Origin: Blautia sp. OF03-15BH
GTDB lineage: Bacteria; Bacillota; Clostridia; Lachnospirales; Lachnospiraceae
Direction of reading: 5' to 3'
NCBI RefSeq assembly: GCF_003463065.1
Contig: NZ_QSCM01000005.1
Location: 124,001 to 188,000 of the forward strand
Length of the DNA stretch: 64,000 bases
The notes beneath the pieces are model-generated. The model saw nothing but the letters and a program-made list of their open reading frames with translations, made no database searches and had not been told where the DNA came from. The number at the start of each line of letters is the position of its first letter. Within the stretch, counting starts at the first letter, position 1. Of the stretch, positions 50,405 to 57,759 are shown one piece after another. The position numbers were made by a program, and so were the translations under genes.

Positions 50405-52999
50405 ATGACACAGTTTTATGGAACACTGACTCCGGAAAAAACGGAGCGTGAAGAAAAAAACATGCAGCTGGTGAGAAAAGGAGCCGGCGAATGCATGGTA
50501 CTTCTGGAAAATGACGGTGTTCTGCCTTTAAAAAAGATCGGAAAGATCGCTCTTTACGGTGCAGGAGCAAGACATACCATCAAGGGCGGCACCGGTTCCG
50601 GTGATGTCAACTCCCGTGAAGTGATCAATATTGAGCAGGGACTGAAAGATGCCGGTTTTACCATTACGACAGACCGTTGGCTGACGGCCTATGATGAGCT
50701 CCTCAAAGAGGCAAAAACGGCTCATCAGGCAGAAGTAAACCGTCTGGCAGAGGAAAGACAGCAGCCGCCGTTCATCATCGAGTTTGAACTTCCCTTCAAA
50801 GAACCGGATCTTCAGGCCATCACGGAGGAGGATGTGAAAGACTCCGATACGGATACGGCTGTTCTGGTAATTTCCAGAAACTCCGGAGAAGGAGCAGACC
50901 GCTGGAATAAAAAAGGGGATTATCTGCTCAACGACGGCGAGGGAAAGGCTCTGGAATTCCTGGGTGCTCATTATGAGAAAACCATCGTACTTCTGAACAT
51001 CGGCGGAATCATCGATGCTACAGCCCTCAAAGAGACGGCAGGTCTCAATGCGGTTCTGCTCACCGGTCAGCTGGGAAATTCCGGCGGCCTGAGCGTGGCA
51101 GATGTGCTTACGGGAAAACAGGTTCCTTCCGGAAAGCTTACCGATACTTGGGCCAAAGCATATGCCGACTATCCATCCTCCGAGGGCTTCAGTCACAACA
51201 ACGGAAATATTGATGATGAATACTATACCGACGGCATCTATGTGGGTTATCGTTATTTTGATACCTTTGGCATTGAGCCGCATTACTGCTTCGGTTACGG
51301 AAAAGGCTACACGGATTTTGCCATCGAACATGTAAAAGCAGTTGTCGAAGGTTCCGGGGTAAAAGTAACAGCTAAGGTCACCAATACCGGAAAAGAATAT
51401 GCCGGAAAAGAAGTTGTCCAGGTATATATTTCCGCTCCGGAGGGGGCTCTGGAAAAACCGTATCAGGAGCTGAAGGCATACAAAAAGACCGCTCTTCTTG
51501 CTCCTGGTGAAAGTGAAACAGCAGAAATTACCTTCGCACTGAAAGATATGGCTTCTTATTCCGAAGAAAAAGCCGCCTGGATCCTGGAACCCGGCGAGTA
51601 TCTCATCCGTGTGGGCAACAGCTCCAGAAATACGCATGTTGCGGCAGTTCTGATTGTGGAGGAAGAGAAGCGGACCGAGCAGCTGAAAAATCTCTTCAAC
51701 GGGGACAAAGAGCTGAACGAGATTTCCGGAAAAGGCCGGAAAGCCTATACTTATGAAACAGAAGCGGAAGAAGTGAAATATGCAGAGCGTATCACTGTTC
51801 CAGCTGACGCTGTTGAGACCCGCACGGTGGTCTATCAGGAAGCACGTCCCATCCTGACTACGGCTAAGACAGAAAAACTGACAATCCAGGATGTGATTGA
51901 CGGAAAAGCAACCGTGGAAGAGCTGGCTGCACAGCTTACCGTGGAAGAACTGGCAGATCTCTGTGTCGGAACTCTTCGTTCCGGTATGGGCGGTGATTCA
52001 GAAGGAAAAGACAATGTGGTCGGAAATGCATCCGCTACCGTTCCGGGAGCAGCAGGCGATACCTCCTCCATTATCTGGGAGAGCCGCGGTGTGAAGAATC
52101 TGATCCTGGCAGACGGTCCTGCAGGGCTTCGTCTCCAGCCTCTCTTTAAGACAACCAAAGAGGGAGAACTCCTTCCGGGCGGAGAAGGAATGGGAGATAT
52201 TATTGCTCCTTTTGATGAAAGCAAGATCCCGGCAGACGCTGTGGACCATTATCAGTACTGCACGGCCATCCCCATCGGAACAGAACTGGCTCAGACCTGG
52301 AATCCGGAACTGATCGAGGAGATCGGCTATATGGTGGGAAAAGAAATGCAGGAGTTCCATGTGGATCTCTGGCTGGCTCCGGCTCTGAACATCCACCGGA
52401 ATCCGCTCTGCGGAAGAAATTTTGAGTATTATTCGGAAGATCCGCTGATCGCTGGAAAATGTGCGGCTGCCATGACGCTTGGCGTACAAAAGGACGGCAA
52501 GGGTGGTACGACCATCAAGCATTTCGCAGCGAACAATCTGGAGGATAACCGGATGTTCTCCAACAATCATATGAGTGAAAGAGCACTCCGTGAGATCTAT
52601 CTGAAAGGTTTTGAGATCGCAGTCAAAGAATCTCAGCCACTTTCCATCATGACCTCTTATAATCTGATCAATGGTCTTCACACGGCAAACAGCCACGATC
52701 TCATTCAGGCGGCTGCCCGTGATGAGTGGGGCTTTGAGGGAGTTGTGATGACGGACTGGTTCACCTCCCAGGATGTGCCTGCCATTTCCGGAACAGGTCA
52801 TATTTATCCGATCTCTGCTTCCACCGGCTGTGTTTATGCGGGAAATGACCTGCAGATGCCGGGCTGCCAGAAGAATGTGGATGATATCGTAGAAGCAGTA
52901 AAGACTGGAAAAGAGCTGGACGGCTATCGTCTGACGCTTGGTGATGTACAGTTCTGCGTTACGAACCTGCTCCGTGTGGTTGCAAAAGTGATGAAATAA
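50405..52999 (+). CDS. GH3 beta-glycosidase with reversed domain order
   Basis: 864 residues, no signal peptide. The domain normally at the C-terminus comes first (about 20-250, with VLLENDGVLPLKK and the acidic GEGADR region). A fibronectin-III-like domain follows (about 310-420, VTNTGKEYAGKEVVQVY). The (beta/alpha)8 barrel is last (about 510-864), with NIHRNPLCGRNFEYYSEDP, KHFAANN and nucleophile D784 in VVMTDWFTS. This order is known from some rumen/gut Firmicutes GH3 enzymes. AAAGGAGG precedes the ATG. Co-transcribed with the esterase; likely a beta-glucosidase or beta-xylosidase type activity. Confidence 0.92.
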   Translation: MTQFYGTLTPEKTEREEKNMQLVRKGAGECMVLLENDGVLPLKKIGKIALYGAGARHTIKGGTGSGDVNSREVINIEQGLKDAGFTITTDRWLTAYDELLKEAKTAHQAEVNRLAEERQQPPFIIEFELPFKEPDLQAITEEDVKDSDTDTAVLVISRNSGEGADRWNKKGDYLLNDGEGKALEFLGAHYEKTIVLLNIGGIIDATALKETAGLNAVLLTGQLGNSGGLSVADVLTGKQVPSGKLTDTWAKAYADYPSSEGFSHNNGNIDDEYYTDGIYVGYRYFDTFGIEPHYCFGYGKGYTDFAIEHVKAVVEGSGVKVTAKVTNTGKEYAGKEVVQVYISAPEGALEKPYQELKAYKKTALLAPGESETAEITFALKDMASYSEEKAAWILEPGEYLIRVGNSSRNTHVAAVLIVEEEKRTEQLKNLFNGDKELNEISGKGRKAYTYETEAEEVKYAERITVPADAVETRTVVYQEARPILTTAKTEKLTIQDVIDGKATVEELAAQLTVEELADLCVGTLRSGMGGDSEGKDNVVGNASATVPGAAGDTSSIIWESRGVKNLILADGPAGLRLQPLFKTTKEGELLPGGEGMGDIIAPFDESKIPADAVDHYQYCTAIPIGTELAQTWNPELIEEIGYMVGKEMQEFHVDLWLAPALNIHRNPLCGRNFEYYSEDPLIAGKCAAAMTLGVQKDGKGGTTIKHFAANNLEDNRMFSNNHMSERALREIYLKGFEIAVKESQPLSIMTSYNLINGLHTANSHDLIQAAARDEWGFEGVVMTDWFTSQDVPAISGTGHIYPISASTGCVYAGNDLQMPGCQKNVDDIVEAVKTGKELDGYRLTLGDVQFCVTNLLRVVAKVMK

Positions 53000-53026
53000 C
53001 CTTCCTTAGGATTTGAGTGTTTACAG

Positions 53027-53069
53027 ACAGCCAGTTATAGTGTTAAACTATAACTGGCTGTAATTTTTT
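53027..53069 (+). terminator. Terminator after the esterase/GH3 operon
   Basis: ACAGCCAGTTATA (53027-53039) and TATAACTGGCTGT (53049-53061), perfect 13-bp arms, then AATTTTTTC. Confidence 0.88.
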
Positions 53070-53073
53070 CGGA

Positions 53074-53103
53074 TTAACACATTTTCCAGAAAAGTGTTAT
53101 AGT
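53074..53103 (+). promoter_or_regulatory. metNIQ promoter with internal dyad
   Basis: TTAACA (53074-53079), 18 bp, TATAGT (53098-53103). The spacer holds a near-perfect dyad AACACATTTTC/GAAAAGTGTT, well placed for a repressor. No S-box or T-box leader: only about 30 nt separate the -10 from the metN start. Confidence 0.6.
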
Positions 53104-53133
53104 AGATTCCATCGAAGAAAGGAAAGAAAAGAA

Positions 53134-54153
53134 ATGGCAGAGATTTTAATCGAGAACGTTTCAAAATCCTATGTTTCAAAAGACGGCTCGGTACAGGCTC
53201 TGAAAAATGTAAATCTGGCCATCGAGTCGGGAGATATTTTCGGAATCATCGGAATGTCAGGAGCAGGAAAAAGTACCCTGGTCCGTTGTATGAACTTCCT
53301 GGAGGTGCCCACGGAGGGTACGGTTTCCATCCGGGGAAAAGCGTTAAGTGACCTGTCGGAAAAGGAACTCCGTAAAGAACGGGAAAAGATCGGAATGATC
53401 TTTCAGCATTTCAATCTGCTGATGCAGAAATCCGTTCTGGAGAATATTTGTTTTCCGTTATATATTCAGGGAAAACGAAAAGGGGAGGCCCGGAAAAGGG
53501 CGATGGAGCTTCTCAGGATCGTAGGACTTGAGGACAAGGCGAAGGCTTATCCGGCACAGCTCTCCGGAGGACAGAAGCAGAGGGTAGCCATTGCAAGAGC
53601 ACTGGCATCCGACCCGAAGATCCTGCTCTGTGATGAGGCCACCAGCGCACTGGATCCCCAGACGACCTCATCTATCCTGAAGCTTCTGGAGGAGATCAAC
53701 CGGAACCTTCAGATCACGATCGTCATCATTACGCATCAGATGTCCGTAGTCCGTGAGATCTGTACCAAGGTTGCCATCTTAAAAGACGGCGAGGTGGTAG
53801 AGGAAGGTTCTGTAGAAGATATCTTCAATCATCCCAAGTCCCAGGTGGCGAAGGAACTGATCCTCACCGACGGAAGTCAGGAAACAGACCTGAAGCCTCT
53901 GATCCAGAGCGGAGATAAAGTCCGGATCGTATTTTCCGAAAACTCGGCATTTGAGCCGGTGATCGCAAATATGATCCTGAAATTCCATGAACCGGTCAAC
54001 ATTTTAAAGGCCGACACGAAAAACGTGGGCGGCGTTGCAAAAGGCGAAATGATCCTGCAATTCCCAGGTGACAGCGAAAAGGCGGAAGCTATGAAGCAGT
54101 ACTTAAGGGAACGCGGACTTGCCATTGGGGAGGTGACGGACAGTGTGGACTAA
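53134..54153 (+). CDS. metN: Methionine-type ABC importer ATPase MetN
   Basis: 339 residues. Walker A GMSGAGKSTL, signature LSGGQKQRVAIARAL, Walker B ILLCDEATSALD, H-loop TIVIITHQM. The C-terminal NIL ligand-sensing domain (about 260-339) distinguishes MetN from other ATPases. It energises MetI for uptake of methionine (D- and L-) or related sulfur amino acids. It is the only ABC ATPase gene in the window and, with its NIL domain, will not serve the sugar importers. Confidence 0.96.
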   Translation: MAEILIENVSKSYVSKDGSVQALKNVNLAIESGDIFGIIGMSGAGKSTLVRCMNFLEVPTEGTVSIRGKALSDLSEKELRKEREKIGMIFQHFNLLMQKSVLENICFPLYIQGKRKGEARKRAMELLRIVGLEDKAKAYPAQLSGGQKQRVAIARALASDPKILLCDEATSALDPQTTSSILKLLEEINRNLQITIVIITHQMSVVREICTKVAILKDGEVVEEGSVEDIFNHPKSQVAKELILTDGSQETDLKPLIQSGDKVRIVFSENSAFEPVIANMILKFHEPVNILKADTKNVGGVAKGEMILQFPGDSEKAEAMKQYLRERGLAIGEVTDSVD

Positions 54154-54802
54154 AGAAGTAGTGGATATGATCCTGAAGGGAATTCAGGAAACGGTGTATA
54201 TGACGCTTTTGTCCACGTTAATGGGCTACATCATCGGACTTCCCATGGGCGTGCTTCTGGCTGTGTCTGATAAGGACGGACTGAAGCCGAACCGGGTGCT
54301 GTACCGCATCCTGGATGTGATCGCCAACATTGTACGGAGTATTCCGTTTCTGATCCTGCTGATCCTTCTGATCCCGTTTACCCGTCTGGTGGTAGGAAAA
54401 AGCTACGGTTCCACAGCAACGGTCGTACCGCTGGTCATTGCAGCCGGTCCTTTCATCGCCCGAATGGTAGAGTCTTCTCTGAAAGAGGTGGATGAGGGTG
54501 TGATCGAGGCAGCCCGTTCCATGGGAGCAGGTAATTTCCGGATCATCATGAAGGTGCTTCTGGTGGAGGCAAGAACTTCCCTCATCAATGGAGCTACCAT
54601 TGCAGTGGGAACCATCCTGGGTTACTCCGCAATGGCAGGAACCATCGGAGGAGGCGGACTGGGAGATATTGCGATCCGATATGGCTATCACAGGTACCAG
54701 GCAGATATCATGATCGTTACGGTCGTACTTCTGGTCATTCTGGTACAGATTTTCCAGATGGTCGGAACCACTCTGGCCAACCGGCTGGACAAGAGAAGAT
54801 AG
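54143..54802 (+). CDS. metI: Methionine-type ABC importer permease MetI
   Basis: 219 residues from a GTG at 54143, after GGGGAGGTG, overlapping the end of metN by 11 bp. Five or so membrane spans; VDEGVIEAARSMGAGNFRIIMKVLL is the ATPase-contact loop; YSAMAGTIGGGGLGDIAIRYGYHRYQ is diagnostic of MetI. Confidence 0.95.
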   Translation: MWTKEVVDMILKGIQETVYMTLLSTLMGYIIGLPMGVLLAVSDKDGLKPNRVLYRILDVIANIVRSIPFLILLILLIPFTRLVVGKSYGSTATVVPLVIAAGPFIARMVESSLKEVDEGVIEAARSMGAGNFRIIMKVLLVEARTSLINGATIAVGTILGYSAMAGTIGGGGLGDIAIRYGYHRYQADIMIVTVVLLVILVQIFQMVGTTLANRLDKRR

Positions 54803-54836
54803 TTATAAAAAAGATAATATAGAGGAGGAAACTATT

Positions 54837-55781
54837 ATGAAAAAATTACTTGCAGCAGCATTAAGCGGTGTTCTGACCGCAGGCATTATCCTTGGCGGTA
54901 CCGGTCTTTCCACAAAGGCAGCAGAGACTGAGACAGAGACCACAGGTGAACTCACTCCGATCAAAGTAGCAGCATCTGCAACCCCACATGCAGAGATCCT
55001 GGAGCAGGCAAAACCGATCCTGGCAGAGGAAGGTTATGATCTTCAGGTAACCGTATTTGATGATTATATCATGCCCAATGAGGTAGTAGAGAGCAGTGAT
55101 ATGGACGCCAACTACTTCCAGCATCTTCCTTATCTGGAGCAGTACAACGAGGAGAAAGGCAGCCATCTGGTAAGTGTAGGCGGCATCCACTATGAGCCCT
55201 TTGGAATCTACCCGGGAACAAAAACCAGCCTTGATGATGTGGCTGACGGCGATTCCGTTGCAGTTCCGAACGATACCACCAATGAGGCAAGAGCCCTTCT
55301 GCTTCTTCAGGATAACGGTCTGATCAAACTGAAAGACGGTGCAGGTCTTACCGCTACCGTAACCGATATTGAAGAGAATCCGTACAACCTGGATATCGTA
55401 GAGCTGGAGGCAGCACAGGTAGCCCGTGTGGTTGATGAGACCGCTTATGTGGTACTGAACGGAAACTACGCTCTGGCAGCAGGCTTCTCCGTAGCAAAAG
55501 ATGCTCTGGCTTATGAGAAATCTGATTCTGAGGCAGCCAAGACCTATGTAAACATCATCGCCGTAAAAGAAGGCAATGAAGAGAACCCGGGCGTTCAGGC
55601 TCTGGTAGACGTTCTGAAATCCGATGAGATCAGAAATTACATCAACGAGACCTACGACGGAGCCGTTATTCCCTACGATGACAGCGACGCTGAGGCTGAG
55701 AGCGAGACAGAGACCGGTTCTGAGGCAGACAGCGAAACTGTAGCAGAGACCGAGACAGAAACGGAGACCGCAGCTGAGTAA
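54837..55781 (+). CDS. metQ: MetQ/NlpA-type methionine-binding protein without lipobox and with acidic tails
   Basis: 314 residues. The core matches MetQ (ATPHAEILEQAKPILAEEGYDLQV, MDANYFQHLPYLEQYN, VPNDTTNEARALLLLQDNGLIKL). MetQ is normally a lipoprotein, but here the signal peptide (ending STKAAETE) has no Cys, so the mature protein would start AETETETTGE. The C-terminus (about 281-314) is a low-complexity Glu/Thr/Ser tail rich in ETETET. How it stays near the membrane is unclear. GAGGAGG precedes the ATG. Confidence 0.92.
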   Translation: MKKLLAAALSGVLTAGIILGGTGLSTKAAETETETTGELTPIKVAASATPHAEILEQAKPILAEEGYDLQVTVFDDYIMPNEVVESSDMDANYFQHLPYLEQYNEEKGSHLVSVGGIHYEPFGIYPGTKTSLDDVADGDSVAVPNDTTNEARALLLLQDNGLIKLKDGAGLTATVTDIEENPYNLDIVELEAAQVARVVDETAYVVLNGNYALAAGFSVAKDALAYEKSDSEAAKTYVNIIAVKEGNEENPGVQALVDVLKSDEIRNYINETYDGAVIPYDDSDAEAESETETGSEADSETVAETETETETAAE

Positions 55782-55807
55782 GCAAAAAACAGAAGATAAG
55801 ATTTACC

Positions 55808-55843
55808 GCCCGTGCATCGGAAAAAGGATGCACGGGCTTTTTT
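55808..55843 (+). terminator. Terminator of metNIQ
   Basis: GCCCGTGCATC and GATGCACGGGC, perfect 11-bp arms with an A-rich loop and six T. Confidence 0.93.
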
Positions 55844-55979
55844 GTATAAGCATAGCTTTTTGGTGGATTGTGGGCTATAATAGCCATAGCTGAAAAACAG
55901 GATTTTCAAAGCATACAGTAAAGAGGGAAGAAGAGCGGAGCAAACCGGAAAGCTGTAGTGGAGGAAATCGAAGAAAATC

Positions 55980-56139
55980 TATAGCAATTCAATAAAATAA
56001 TGCAGTCAAGGCGATTTAGCAGGGTGCGAAAGACAAGGATGAAATCTGCAGGCGTGCTGACGCACGGCAAAGATTTCTGACACAGTATTTCACACTCTGA
56101 TGAATCGGATTGGATGCAGTCTTTTGCAGAATTGCTATA
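55980..56139. repeat. 160-bp MITE-like imperfect palindrome with TATAGCAATTC ends
   Basis: Ends TATAGCAATTC (55980-55990) and GAATTGCTATA (56129-56139) are perfect inverted repeats. The interior is also symmetrical (TGCAGTC near the left, GACTGCA-like complement near the right; central GCGTGCTGACGCACG). A TA at each tip could be a target duplication. It has no ORF. It lies just upstream of the MATE ribosome site, so it is in that gene's leader or promoter. Confidence 0.7.
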
Positions 56140-56158
56140 AAACCAGGAGGCATATTTC

Positions 56159-57538
56159 ATGCAGAAAAATCAAGACAGCAGGCTGGGAACAGAGAACATC
56201 ACGAAGCTGATGATCTCGCTGGCGATTCCGGCTGTGCTGGCACAGATCGTAAACGTACTTTATAACATTGTAGACCGGATCTATATCGGCCGGATCCCCG
56301 GTGTCGGGGCTGCGGCGCTTACCGGTGTGGGAGTCACTTTCCCGATCATCACCATCATCTCTGCCTTTTCCAGCTTTGCCAGCGGAGGAGGCGCACCGTT
56401 GGCATCCATTGCCCTGGGACAGGGCGACCGGAAACGGGCAGAAAGGATCCTTGGAAATGCCGCATCGCTGCTTCTGTTCTTTTCTGCACTTCTGATGCTG
56501 TTTTTCTTTGTTTTTCAAAAACCGTTGCTGTATCTTTTCGGAGCCAGTGACAATACCATCGGCTATTCCTCGACCTACATCAGTATTTATCTTCTGGGTA
56601 CGGTTTTTGTACAGCTGGCGGTAGGCCTGAACACCTTCATCAGCTGTCAGGGACATGCCAGGACGGCTATGTGTTCCGTGCTGATCGGTGCAGTTGTAAA
56701 CATTGCACTGGATCCGCTTTTTATCTTTGTTTTTCATATGGGCGTGGCCGGAGCCGCTGTGGCAACCATTCTTTCCCAGGCTCTCAGTGCTGCCTGGGTC
56801 CTGAAGTTCCTCTGCTCTGAGAAATCCGGCATCCGCCTGAGGCTGTCCGGTATGCGGCCGGACTTTGCTCTGCTCCGTCAGGTGATGGCGCTTGGCGTTT
56901 CTCCCTTTATCATGGCGGCTACGGAAAGTGCAATCACCATTGTGATGAACCATGGCCTGCAGGTTTACGGAGGAGATCTTTACGTCGGATCCATGACGAT
57001 CCTTCAGAGCGTCCTGCAGCTGGTTTTTGTACCGATCAACGGCTTTACCACCGGTGTACAGCCTATCATCAGCTATAACTTCGGTGCAGGCTCCTTTGAC
57101 CGTGTAAAAATGACCATCCGCCGGATGATCTCCGTTACCTTCCTGGCAGCCTTTCTGTATGTGGTTTTTGCCATGCTCCGTCCCGGCGTCTTTGCAGGCT
57201 TGTTTACCACAGATGAGGAACTCATCGCCCTGGTAAAAAAGGTTTTGCCGGTCTACCTGTGCGGAATGTCCGTCTTTGGTATCCAGAGCGGTATCCAGAG
57301 TTCCTTTTTGGGGCTTGGCCAGGCGAAGATCTCTCTTTGCATTGCACTTCTCAGAAAAGTGATTCTGCTGATCCCGCTGGCTTTGCTCCTGCCGCATTTT
57401 TTCGGTGTGATGGGCGTGTACTATGCAGAGCCTGTGGCTGACCTGATCTCCGTGGCAATCGCTTCCACGCTGTTCCTTCTGAACATCCGGAAGATCCTTT
57501 CCAAAGAGATGCTGGCGAAGGTGACGCATACGGCATAA
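56159..57538 (+). CDS. MATE-family efflux transporter (second copy type)
   Basis: 459 residues, about 12 spans. ISLAIPAVLAQIVNVLYNIVDRIYIG, SGGGAPLASIALGQGDR, NTFISCQGHARTAMCSVLIGAVVNIALDPLFIF and GVQPIISYNFGAGS are family motifs. It is related to but clearly distinct from the pump at 40276. AGGAGG is 8 nt before the ATG and immediately follows the 160-bp palindrome. Substrate unknown. Confidence 0.93.
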   Translation: MQKNQDSRLGTENITKLMISLAIPAVLAQIVNVLYNIVDRIYIGRIPGVGAAALTGVGVTFPIITIISAFSSFASGGGAPLASIALGQGDRKRAERILGNAASLLLFFSALLMLFFFVFQKPLLYLFGASDNTIGYSSTYISIYLLGTVFVQLAVGLNTFISCQGHARTAMCSVLIGAVVNIALDPLFIFVFHMGVAGAAVATILSQALSAAWVLKFLCSEKSGIRLRLSGMRPDFALLRQVMALGVSPFIMAATESAITIVMNHGLQVYGGDLYVGSMTILQSVLQLVFVPINGFTTGVQPIISYNFGAGSFDRVKMTIRRMISVTFLAAFLYVVFAMLRPGVFAGLFTTDEELIALVKKVLPVYLCGMSVFGIQSGIQSSFLGLGQAKISLCIALLRKVILLIPLALLLPHFFGVMGVYYAEPVADLISVAIASTLFLLNIRKILSKEMLAKVTHTA

Positions 57539-57564
57539 GCAGACAGGATACTTCTTGCAAAAGT

Positions 57565-57598
57565 GCAAAAAAAGTCATGAGATACGCAAAAAAAGACA
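57565..57598 (+). promoter_or_regulatory. AraC-type direct repeats upstream of the second GH3 gene
   Basis: GCAAAAAAAGTCA at 57565-57577 and GCAAAAAAAGACA at 57586-57598: 12 of 13 identical, start-to-start distance 21 bp, i.e. two helical turns on the same DNA face. A -10-like TAATCT is at 57623-57628. This is the usual geometry of an AraC/YesN-type activator site. Confidence 0.6.
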
Positions 57599-57636
57599 CT
57601 GTTTTTTCATGCGGGATTGTGGTAATCTGAACATAG

Positions 57637-57709
57637 AATAAGCATTCCACCGCTTCAAATGCGCAGAGCACTAAGCGACGGGGCAGCGGATTGCGAATGC
57701 CTGCTTTAT
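57637..57709. repeat. AAGCATTC-family structured repeat (short complete copy)
   Basis: Begins AATAAGCATTCCACCG and ends GCGAATGCCTGCTTTA, so the tips are inverted (GCATTC/GAATGC). CCGCTT and AAGCG inside allow a second stem. It shares the blocks GAGCACTAAG and CGGATTGCGAATG with the copy at 60249-60396. It lies in the leader of the second GH3 gene. Confidence 0.65.
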
Positions 57710-57759
57710 CGAAGGAAACGATCCATATCATCATAGACTTACAAGGAGGAATCACAGCA

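Noticed and set aside
55690..55781. GAGACAGAG-type DNA repeats
   Set aside because: They encode the acidic tail of MetQ and are explained by protein low complexity.
56135..57568. 477-codon minus-strand reading frame opposite the MATE gene
   Set aside because: Low-complexity, His/Gln/Lys-rich translation with no family features; the plus strand is a clear MATE transporter.
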